This document shows, in pieces, positions 26,893 through 33,485 of a stretch of 64,000 nt of DNA. A program made the translations under genes and the position numbers. This DNA comes from Mediterraneibacter massiliensis. GTDB lineage: Bacteria; Bacillota; Clostridia; Lachnospirales; Lachnospiraceae. How positions within the stretch are numbered: position 1 is the stretch's first letter; the number at the start of each line of letters is the position of its first letter. Below the pieces are notes generated by a model. The model made no database searches. It saw only the letters and a list, made by a program, of their open reading frames with translations, and was not told where the DNA came from. The DNA lies in the NCBI RefSeq assembly GCF_001487105.1, contig NZ_LN913001.1, positions 831,353 through 895,352 on the forward strand, in the 5' to 3' direction.

Positions 26893-26920
26893 ATGAAATT
26901 GAATAAGAATTTTAAGCAGA

Positions 26921-26966
26921 AGAACTGCCCGTCATTGAAAGGTTGATGATAGGCAGTTCTTTCATT
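26921..26966 (+). terminator. Terminator after the toxin gene
   Basis: AGAACTGCC at 26921-26929 pairs with GGCAGTTCT at 26952-26960, with an inner TCAT/ATGA pair, followed by a T-rich stretch. It lies between the toxin gene and the convergent Xre pseudogene. Confidence 0.7.
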
Positions 26967-26976
26967 ATTTGCGATT

Positions 26977-27187
26977 TTAAGAACGGGGGTAAGGTTTCTT
27001 TTCATCTGTTAATTCGGCTAGGTAGTCCATACTTGTATCTAAAGCAAGTGCTATTTTTCTGCATTGCTCAAATGTATAGTATCGTTTTCCGTTTTCAATC
27101 TTAGAATAATCACTTTGGTCTATCCCAGTTAGGTGTTGCATTTTAATCTGTGTGTAGCCCCGTTCTTTTCGTAAATCTTTTAATCAA
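26977..27187 (-). pseudogene. Xre-family repressor, frameshifted at its start
   Basis: On the - strand a 68-codon frame encodes a helix-turn-helix protein (KDLRKERGYTQIKMQHLTGIDQ... SDYSKIENGKRYYTFEQCRKIA) ending at 26977. The frame has no start codon: an in-frame TGA sits at 27186. A TTG at 27187, suitably placed after GAGGGTG, is one base out of frame. Deleting one A from the AAAA run at 27178-27181 would give an intact N terminus MIKDLRKERG. So the gene is probably inactivated by a one-base insertion, unless slippage restores it. It fills most of the otherwise gene-free 424-base gap between the toxin and the next gene. Confidence 0.6.
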
Positions 27188-27316
27188 GAAATAAAAATCA
27201 CCCTCTTTTTGTAAAATGTTATCAATTAGTTTAATTATGGCAGTATGACCTATTGACTATTAGGGTGTATTTGACCTAAAATAAAAAGAAAAGAGTTTAT
27301 AGAAGGAGGAAGTTAC

Positions 27317-27718
27317 ATGAAAGTGTGGGGAGTTGGTGCATATTTTCCAGAGAAAGAAGGGGACATTACAAAGGAGTGTTTAAAAGAAAATGCTGTGGTA
27401 ATAGGTTTTAAAGAAGAAGAAAAGCCAAAATACTATGAGTTATTTCGTTCTATTAAAATAGGTGATTTTATATTTATAAAGACACGATTTATGCCAACTC
27501 AAGATTTAAAAGTAAAAGCGATTGGTGTGGTGGTAGATAATCAAATACGAACGATTCCTGAATTGTATAATGCAAAAGGAATAAAAGTTCGGTGGATAGA
27601 AGATTTTAGTGATACTCCTAGAAAAATCCAAAAAGAAAATGAACATGACGGAGATACAAGAACCATTTATCAAGAAATGAATGAGAATGTAATAAAGCAG
27701 ATTATGAATTTATTATAA
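27317..27718 (+). CDS. Hypothetical protein, possibly PUA/EVE-like fold
   Basis: A 133-residue protein I cannot assign. It starts MKVWGVGAYFPEKEGD and has a central GDFIFIKTRFMP...LKVKAIGVVVDN pattern that resembles the strand order of PUA/EVE-type domains, found in proteins binding modified nucleic acids; this is only a suggestion. GGAGG precedes ATG 27317. It is followed 17 bases later by a lipoprotein gene, so the two are probably co-transcribed cargo of the skin-like element. Confidence 0.6.
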   Translation: MKVWGVGAYFPEKEGDITKECLKENAVVIGFKEEEKPKYYELFRSIKIGDFIFIKTRFMPTQDLKVKAIGVVVDNQIRTIPELYNAKGIKVRWIEDFSDTPRKIQKENEHDGDTRTIYQEMNENVIKQIMNLL

Positions 27719-27735
27719 GGTGGGAGAGAAAAGTA

Positions 27736-28911
27736 ATGAGAAAAAGAATAAATATCATTCTATTACTTATTTGCATGAGTATAAGTATGAGTGCTTGCGG
27801 AAATAAGCAGGAAAAAGTGCAGAAAGACTCAAATCAAATGGTGAGAGAGGATAAAAAAGAAGAAAATAGTGGGAAGAAAAAGAAACTGAAAGAGATTCTT
27901 GAAAAGGGAGAGAAAGATGCAGAAACAACAGATTTTCAAGGATTTTTTACGGCTTTCCAGAATTTATCTGTTTTTGATACACCAGAGGCATTTTTTACAA
28001 ATACAGAAGAAATGGAAAAGTTCTTCTATAATACTGCTTTGATTGAAAATACAAAATATGAAAATGTAGAACAAGGTTTTTTGGAACAAGGAAGATTATC
28101 AAGAGAAAAATCAGAAGAAGTATTCCAAATTATTAGGAAGATAGCGCAAGAATCCCAAAAGTTAACAGAAGACGTATATTTAGGAAAACATGTGTATGAG
28201 GATTCTGATAAGAAGTTTTTGGAAAAGTATAATGCTTTTAGTGAACAACTAGACGAATGGACAGTACAGATAAATAATTATAACAGCGGATATTATGGTG
28301 TAGGAGAAGAAACATTACAATTAGGTGAAGCAGAAAGAGGAACATACGTTGTTTCTACATATACGAAATTAGAATCTCTTGACACAGGACTAAAATGGAA
28401 TCAAGTTGAATGGGTTGATTATGATAATTTAGTTATTCCAGAATTGAATGATTCTGATATGATTTATGCAGATTATTATGAAAAAATCAGGAAAATCGTC
28501 AGTAGCCCGTATGGAAATAATGGCAGGGATTCGCAGGGGTTTGAGATTATGCCTGAACTAAGAGTTGGATATGATACAAAACAAGATGATACATTGATAA
28601 ATGGAAGTCCACGTATGATATTAGAGGTTGGAGATATGTGGAATAATGTAGACATAGCAGATTGGCTAAACTACTTTAATAGTGAAGAAGAATTGGCAAA
28701 TTATTATCTTGATGCTATGGTAAAATGTATGCAGATATTTTATTCGGACTTTGGAATTACAGATGAAATGAGAGACATAATTTCAAATGTAATAGAAGAA
28801 TCATTCCATTCACAGTCTTCTACGGAAGGGTATAATTTTGTAAGTAGCAATAACAAATATGTGATAAAAGTACATGCTGGACAAATTCTTTTTGAATCGG
28901 GGAGTGAATAA
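27736..28911 (+). CDS. Hypothetical lipoprotein of the sigK element
   Basis: A 391-residue secreted protein with a signal peptide (RKRINIILLLICMSISMSAC) whose lipobox cysteine is Cys21. A lysine/glutamate-rich linker follows, then a large globular part without recognisable domains. It should be anchored on the outer face of the membrane. GGTGGGAGAG precedes the start. It ends about 45 bases before a hairpin terminator. No function can be inferred; a surface protein is an unusual passenger for a skin element. Confidence 0.75.
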   Translation: MRKRINIILLLICMSISMSACGNKQEKVQKDSNQMVREDKKEENSGKKKKLKEILEKGEKDAETTDFQGFFTAFQNLSVFDTPEAFFTNTEEMEKFFYNTALIENTKYENVEQGFLEQGRLSREKSEEVFQIIRKIAQESQKLTEDVYLGKHVYEDSDKKFLEKYNAFSEQLDEWTVQINNYNSGYYGVGEETLQLGEAERGTYVVSTYTKLESLDTGLKWNQVEWVDYDNLVIPELNDSDMIYADYYEKIRKIVSSPYGNNGRDSQGFEIMPELRVGYDTKQDDTLINGSPRMILEVGDMWNNVDIADWLNYFNSEEELANYYLDAMVKCMQIFYSDFGITDEMRDIISNVIEESFHSQSSTEGYNFVSSNNKYVIKVHAGQILFESGSE

Positions 28912-28956
28912 AGGAATATATTAGTTTGACAACTTTATAAAGAGTTATGTATAAGG

Positions 28957-28989
28957 GAGATTTCAGAAATGAGATCTCTCTTTTCTTTT
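28957..28989 (+). terminator. Terminator after the lipoprotein gene
   Basis: GAGATTTC pairs with GAGATCTC (one G-T pair) across a six-base loop, followed by TTTTCTTTT. Confidence 0.65.
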
Positions 28990-29138
28990 GTAAGAAAAAG
29001 ACTTGATTATTAGGAAAACAACAGACGAAAATGTGAACAAATTGTAAATAATAAATTTTTGAGGAGGCGTAACTACTCCATTTACGAGTTAGAGAGGAAC
29101 AGACAAGGTTCTGTACCAAATTAAAGGAGGGTTATGCT

Positions 29139-30026
29139 ATGACCGAAAAAATAAACAATAGCAGTAATACATATGTAAGAAAGGTAGATAAGGTTAAGAT
29201 AACCTCAGCAGACGACATCACAATATGTATTACCAATGACATTATTGATGTGACAGTAACAAGAAAACGAAACACCAAAGGATTTTCAGACATCGAAAAG
29301 ATTGACAAAGACCATTATGTTGTGAAAAGTACAGGGGAGATAAAGGAATATGCTCATGTGGAAAAGTCACAAGAAATGATTGCCAGTAACAGAAGAAAGA
29401 GCATGAATAAGAAATTCTCCTATCTCAGACAGTACATTAACATGAATTTTAAGGGAGAGGAGTGTGAAAGACATATTACCCTTACTTATGCAGAGCCGAC
29501 AGACGATATGGCGAAATGTAAAAATGACTTCAAGAAGTTTTGGAAACGCTTTCTATATCGCTATGGAGAAATGGAGTATATTGCAGTATTTGAGCCACAT
29601 CAAAAAGGAACATGGCATATTCATGTGTTAGTGAAAAAGGATTCCGTTCAGAGATTAAAATTATCAAAGAATGAAGTCGAAAAAATATGGGGAAATGGTT
29701 ATATCAGAATTTCAGACTTTAGAAATCATAATGATATAGGCTTGTACTTTTGCAATTTGTTGGGAGAAGATATTTTCAAAGATAAAAAGAAAAAATCTTC
29801 ACGATTAGAATACTATCCTCTCCATGCCAAGATTTATACTTCTTCAAAAGGATTAGCCAAGCCGACTCTCTTGCATATAGATGATGAAGAACTAAAAGAA
29901 ATTGTAGGGAACAGAAAACCTTGTTTTGAGCAGGGATATTCCATAAGAATGTGTGATACAGACCATGAAGTGAATCGAATCGGTCACATTACTTATAACG
30001 CTAAAATAAATCCTTACAACGAATAA
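29139..30026 (+). CDS. HUH-type rolling-circle replication initiator
   Basis: A 295-residue protein with rolling-circle Rep motifs: motif I HITLTYAEP near residue 110, the metal-binding HUH motif WHIHVLVK near residue 159, and a candidate catalytic tyrosine in GLYFCNLL near residue 205. Such proteins nick an origin and start plasmid or satellite-phage replication. The start at 29139 follows AAAGGAGGG. The roughly 150-base leader contains a GGAG/CTCC hairpin (about 29061-29080) that could be a nick site. It suggests that the element derives from, or can behave as, a replicating circle. Confidence 0.75.
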   Translation: MTEKINNSSNTYVRKVDKVKITSADDITICITNDIIDVTVTRKRNTKGFSDIEKIDKDHYVVKSTGEIKEYAHVEKSQEMIASNRRKSMNKKFSYLRQYINMNFKGEECERHITLTYAEPTDDMAKCKNDFKKFWKRFLYRYGEMEYIAVFEPHQKGTWHIHVLVKKDSVQRLKLSKNEVEKIWGNGYIRISDFRNHNDIGLYFCNLLGEDIFKDKKKKSSRLEYYPLHAKIYTSSKGLAKPTLLHIDDEELKEIVGNRKPCFEQGYSIRMCDTDHEVNRIGHITYNAKINPYNE

Positions 30027-30083
30027 GGAAATATAGGTTTTGATTCTTAAATTGTAAGACTTGCTAGAGAGGAGAATTTCAAT

Positions 30084-30293
30084 ATGCAGATATTACAAGT
30101 AAGAATCCTTAACCATGAGGAATTAGAAAGAGACATTACATCAGTATCCATAAAAATTGATGAATTGTGGACAACATTAGAAGAAACAGGATTTATGAAT
30201 CCAAGACGTAAGTTTTACTTTCAGAAGATGTTGGAAGAATTACAGAAAACAATGGAAGATGTAGAACTAGAAAAGAACAGTCAAGATAATTGA
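30084..30293 (+). CDS. Small charged protein of the sigK element
   Basis: A 69-residue protein, mostly helical and rich in Glu and Lys, start supported by AGAGGAG. No family recognised. Its size, charge and place in a serine-recombinase element make it one of two candidates for a recombination directionality factor, the small partner needed for excision; in C. difficile the skin directionality factor is likewise a small element-encoded protein. Confidence 0.6.
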   Translation: MQILQVRILNHEELERDITSVSIKIDELWTTLEETGFMNPRRKFYFQKMLEELQKTMEDVELEKNSQDN

Positions 30294-30337
30294 AGTTCAG
30301 TCATAAGATAAAAAGAATATGTAAGAGAGGTAGGCGT

Positions 30338-30505
30338 ATGGAGATTATTGTACATTATCCGGAGGATAATCAGAATCTCAATACCTTAGGTGAGCAGATT
30401 GCTACACTACATGGGGAATTTATATATTCCTACCTTAACAGACTTGATTTGTCAACGGAAGAAAAAGTTGCAATCATAGAGGGCGTTGAGAAGATGATAA
30501 AATAG
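30338..30505 (+). CDS. Small protein of the sigK element
   Basis: A 55-residue protein starting MEIIVHYPEDNQ at ATG 30338, preceded by GAGAGG. The frame is open further upstream to 30290, overlapping the previous gene, but that start lacks a ribosome binding site. The pattern (short N-terminal strand, then TLGEQIATLHGEFIYSYLNRL) recalls small plasmid and conjugative-element proteins of unknown function. Second candidate for a directionality factor. Confidence 0.55.
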   Translation: MEIIVHYPEDNQNLNTLGEQIATLHGEFIYSYLNRLDLSTEEKVAIIEGVEKMIK

Positions 30506-30512
30506 GGAAAGG

Positions 30513-30541
30513 GGCAGTCACAAGAACGTGGCTGCCTTTTT
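30513..30541 (+). terminator. Terminator after the Rep/small-protein cluster
   Basis: GGCAGTCAC and GTGGCTGCC form a nine-bp stem (one G-T pair) with loop AAGAAC, then TTTTT. The remaining 170 bases up to the tandem-HTH gene hold nothing I can identify. Confidence 0.85.
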
Positions 30542-30712
30542 CGCAGGGAAGAAACTTCTTTTTTACCTCTGACAGACTGTAATAGCCACTTAGGAGCCTT
30601 TGAGAACTTTTTCCTAAGCCCCCTTTGGAAAGACAGGAAAACGCAAAGAGAGGACAAGCAGAAACTTTCTCCCGAAGTACCGCTAATAACCAAGCCTTAT
30701 TATAGAAGAAAC

Positions 30713-31303
30713 TCATTCGAGAATTTTTTGGATAAAGAGAGCCTCATAAGTTGGTCTTGTCATGCGGTGAAATTCTTTTTCCCAAAGCCGAACGGTTGTC
30801 CGATTGACTCCTAACTTATCTGCCATTTCCTGTTGGGTTAAATGTAGATTTTTCCGATATTGCAGTACTCGGTTTCCTTGACCGTTGTAAAGGAAAAGAT
30901 GATAGTCGTCCATAAGGTCGGTAACGGGTATGTGGTAGAGTGTAGCAAGTTTTTCTAATATAGCAAGTGGGCAGTATTCGTAGGCAACTTCTTCGTAGTG
31001 ACCGTAATTTGTTCTGTCCATGCCGAGATATTTTGCTACGTCTTTTGCGTACATACAGTTTTTATGGCGAAAATACCGTATCTTTTGAGAAGTTTTCTCT
31101 AAACAATCGGGAGAAGAATATACAAGAAGATATTTTTCATGTGCAGGGAGCCATGAGGGGATTTTGAAAGGAAAGGTGAGGATATATTGGACTTTATAAG
31201 TCAGTCTGCCATGTTCTTCTTTATAAAGCAGTAAAAGTTGATTGGAAAACTGGCGATAGACGTTCCATGAAGAAAAAGGTGTGTTCTTTACCTCTTTTTT
31301 CAC
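30713..31303 (-). CDS. Tandem helix-turn-helix regulator at the element border
   Basis: A 196-residue protein (GTG start) with a variable N-terminal part and two HTH_3-like domains: one about residues 75-135 (RHKNCMYAKDVAKYLGMDRTN) and one near the C terminus (YRKNLHLTQQEMADKLGVNRTT). The GTG at 31303 forms a GTGA overlap with the stop of the truncated sigK 5' half, so in the integrated state it is probably translated from the sigK message. A TTG at 31315, inside the attachment arm, is an alternative start. In the excised circle this frame is continuous with the recombinase. It is likely the element's regulator. Confidence 0.8.
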   Translation of the reverse strand: MKKEVKNTPFSSWNVYRQFSNQLLLLYKEEHGRLTYKVQYILTFPFKIPSWLPAHEKYLLVYSSPDCLEKTSQKIRYFRHKNCMYAKDVAKYLGMDRTNYGHYEEVAYEYCPLAILEKLATLYHIPVTDLMDDYHLFLYNGQGNRVLQYRKNLHLTQQEMADKLGVNRTTVRLWEKEFHRMTRPTYEALFIQKILE

Positions 31304-31596
31304 AAGTGAAGCCAAAGCGGTGGGGTCGCTTTTTCTATACAGCGGGAAGCATAAGCGGCAAGCCTGTTGCCCTTAGCGGGATTGAAGGTGACGACCGACT
31401 TGATCAGACCAATCGTCCCGATGGAGAGAAGATCTTCCGGATCCTCATCAAGAGACTGGTATTTTTTTATGACATGGGCGACAAGACGCAGATTACGTTC
31501 GATCAATATGTGCTTTGCCTGAAGATCTCCTTCTGTATATTTTTGGATGTAATATTTTTCTTCGGAAGGAGTAAGGGGAGTGGGAAATGATTTCAA
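31300..31596 (-). CDS. sigK: sigK 5' half (sigma-K N terminus)
   Basis: Encodes the N-terminal half of sigma-K: FPTPLTPSEEKYY, ERNLRLVAHVIKKY, DLLSIGTIGLIK and AAYASRCIE, that is region 1.2/2 of the factor. After CIE (GAA at 31333-31335) the frame enters the element and ends ten codons later (KATPPLWLHL). The TTG at 31596 is preferred: AGAGGTG lies six bases before it. That start gives no pro-sequence, as in C. difficile and unlike B. subtilis; other possible starts are ATG 31617 and TTG 31638. Joined to 24071-24427 it makes a full sigma factor. Confidence 0.9.
   Translation of the reverse strand: MKSFPTPLTPSEEKYYIQKYTEGDLQAKHILIERNLRLVAHVIKKYQSLDEDPEDLLSIGTIGLIKSVVTFNPAKGNRLAAYASRCIEKATPPLWLHL
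31308..31329 (-). other. Element-side attachment arm at the sigK 5' junction
   Basis: Read on the - strand this arm runs GCGACCC...TTGGCTTC just after the A-run core in the truncated sigK frame. It is the inverted partner of the arm at 24429-24450 (16 of 22 matches, outermost seven bases GAAGCCA identical). Together with the AAAA centre they make a 48-bp attP, the usual size for large serine recombinases. Confidence 0.8.
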
Positions 31597-31711
31597 GGGA
31601 AACACCTCTAAGCACATTTGATATAGTTTATGAGGCAACGCTGGAATTGGTGCTTTTCCAATGAAAAGAAGGACAGAGAAAAAAGTTTTATAATAAATTA
31701 TAATGATTTTC

Positions 31712-31741
31712 TTGACATGTAAAGTAAATATAGACTATCAT
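31712..31741 (+). promoter_or_regulatory. Promoter for comM-dprA
   Basis: TTGACA at 31712-31717 and TATCAT at 31736-31741, spacing 18. The 196-base leader that follows, up to comM, has several short inverted repeats but no riboswitch class I recognise. The gene-free stretch 31639-31937 otherwise holds only the divergent promoter region of sigK, where no clear sigma-E promoter was seen. Confidence 0.6.
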
Positions 31742-31937
31742 ATACATACGTTCTCGGAGAGGTTCCTTTCCGGTGATCTTGCCTTTTTGTAAGGTATCAG
31801 GCCGATTCGGTCAAGTTTCAGATTTGTTACTTATATCGTTTGAGGTGTTTTCTATGCTATTCATGCAGGTATATCAAAATGCATGCGTTTGATGCGTGGC
31901 TTATCTGCTATACAGGTTTTCTCATCCGGAGGAAATT

Positions 31938-33479
31938 ATGAGTGTAAGTACAGTATTTACCGCGGCAGTCAGGGGACTTGGCGTGGAGTTTATCCGTGTG
32001 GAGGCGGATATAAGCAATGGACTTCCGGTATTCCATATGGTGGGGTACCTTTCATCGGAAGTAAAAGAAGCGGCGGAGCGAGTGCGGACTGCGATAAAAA
32101 ATACGGGGATAGAATATCCGCCGAAGAAGACAGTGATCAACCTTTCCCCGGCTACGATACGAAAAAAGGGAGCTTCTTTTGATCTGCCAATCGCGACAGC
32201 GGTTCTGACTGCGCTGGGGAAGATACCACAGGAGAGACTAAAAAGTACGCTGCTTATCGGAGAACTGGGACTGGATGGAAGAGTTTTAAAAGTACCGGGT
32301 ATTCTGCCGATCGTAACAGAGGCGAAAAAGATACAAATAAAGACCTGTATCCTGCCGAAAGAAAATGCGGCGGAAGGCGCTCTTACAGGCGGCGTGGAGA
32401 TAATCGGGGCAGAGACGCTGGAAGAGGTATATAGATATTTGAAAGGAGAGAAACAACTCCTTCCCTTTACGAAAAGCGCAGAAGATCAAAGAGAATGCCT
32501 GGGGCAGGAAATATTGGATTTTGCGGATATACAAGGGCAGGAAGTTGTGAAAAGGGCAGCGCAGATCGCCGTTGCCGGCGGACATAACCTTCTGTTGGTA
32601 GGCCCTCCGGGAAGTGGAAAATCTATGACGGCAAAGCGGATATCGACGATCCTGCCGCCTATGTCATTTAAAGAAAGTGTAGAGGTGACGAAGATATATA
32701 GCATAGCAGGACTTGTGGATACGGAACGTCCTCTTCTTGAAAAACGGCCTTTCCGCAGTGTGCATCATACGGCCACGAAGGCGGCTCTGACAGGAGGGGG
32801 TGTGATCCCCTCGCCGGGAGAGATTAGTCTGTCGCATGGAGGCGTTTTGTTTCTGGATGAGCTTCCTGAATTTAAAAAATCTGTTCTGGAAGTGCTGCGC
32901 CAACCTTTGGAGGAGAAGAAGATTGAAATCAACCGTGTGCATGGAAGCTATACCTTTCCAGCGGATTTTATGTTAGTTGCGGCGATGAATCCATGCCCCT
33001 GCGGATGTTATCCAGATATGGAACGGTGTACGTGTACGCCGGCACAGATACAGAATTATTTAGGCAGGATCAGTCAGCCATTTCTTGACCGTATAGATAT
33101 ATGTGTCGAGGCACCGCGAGTCACGTATGAGGAACTGACTGAAAAAAAGAAGACGGAAACGTCTGCAGACATGAGGCAGAGGATCATAAAAGCAAGAAAG
33201 ATACAGAAAAAAAGGTTTGCGAGGCAAGGTTTAGGAATTTATACAAACGGCAGCATGGGAATGAAAGAGACAGAACAGTTTTGTCCTTTGGATCAGACGG
33301 GACGGGCTATTTTAGAACAAGCATTTGAGACAATGAAACTGACGGCACGTTCTTATCACAAAATACTGAAAGTTGCCCGTACGATCGCGGATATGGAGGC
33401 GAATGAAAAGATTTGCGCGAGACATCTGACAGAGGCGATCGGATATCGAACGCTGGATAAAAAATATTGGGGAAGGTGA
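31938..33479 (+). CDS. comM: YifB/ComM family Mg-chelatase-like AAA+ ATPase
   Basis: A 513-residue protein: N-terminal Lon-protease-like/ChlI fold (VRGLGVEFIRVEADISNGLPVFHMVG), then an AAA+ Mg-chelatase domain with Walker A GPPGSGKSMTAKR near residue 215 and Walker B GVLFLDELPEF, and a C-terminal lid. In naturally competent bacteria ComM is a helicase that promotes branch migration during transformation. ATG 31938 follows GGAGG. dprA follows six bases later, in line with a DNA-uptake or recombination role. Confidence 0.92.
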   Translation: MSVSTVFTAAVRGLGVEFIRVEADISNGLPVFHMVGYLSSEVKEAAERVRTAIKNTGIEYPPKKTVINLSPATIRKKGASFDLPIATAVLTALGKIPQERLKSTLLIGELGLDGRVLKVPGILPIVTEAKKIQIKTCILPKENAAEGALTGGVEIIGAETLEEVYRYLKGEKQLLPFTKSAEDQRECLGQEILDFADIQGQEVVKRAAQIAVAGGHNLLLVGPPGSGKSMTAKRISTILPPMSFKESVEVTKIYSIAGLVDTERPLLEKRPFRSVHHTATKAALTGGGVIPSPGEISLSHGGVLFLDELPEFKKSVLEVLRQPLEEKKIEINRVHGSYTFPADFMLVAAMNPCPCGCYPDMERCTCTPAQIQNYLGRISQPFLDRIDICVEAPRVTYEELTEKKKTETSADMRQRIIKARKIQKKRFARQGLGIYTNGSMGMKETEQFCPLDQTGRAILEQAFETMKLTARSYHKILKVARTIADMEANEKICARHLTEAIGYRTLDKKYWGR

Positions 33480-33485
33480 TGGGAA

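Larger units (their letters stand above)
24427..31331 (-). mobile_element. skin-like intervening element in sigK (6,905 bp)
   Basis: The element separates the two halves of sigK. Its ends are set by the frame-restoring overlap AAA (24426-24428 and 31331-31333), with the putative crossover dinucleotide AA in the middle. It carries its own large serine recombinase at one border and a tandem-HTH gene at the other, plus toxin-antitoxin, HUH Rep, lipoprotein and small genes. Base composition is visibly more AT-rich than the flanks. skin elements in Bacillus subtilis and Clostridioides difficile interrupt the same gene and are excised in the mother cell by a serine recombinase. This one is much smaller and has a plasmid-like rather than a phage-like gene set. 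Confidence 0.92.

Noticed and set aside
24071..31638. Reading the two sigK pieces as a dead pseudogene
   Set aside because: The halves rejoin in perfect frame at the recombinase attachment site and both are fully conserved in sequence, so an excisable element explains them better.
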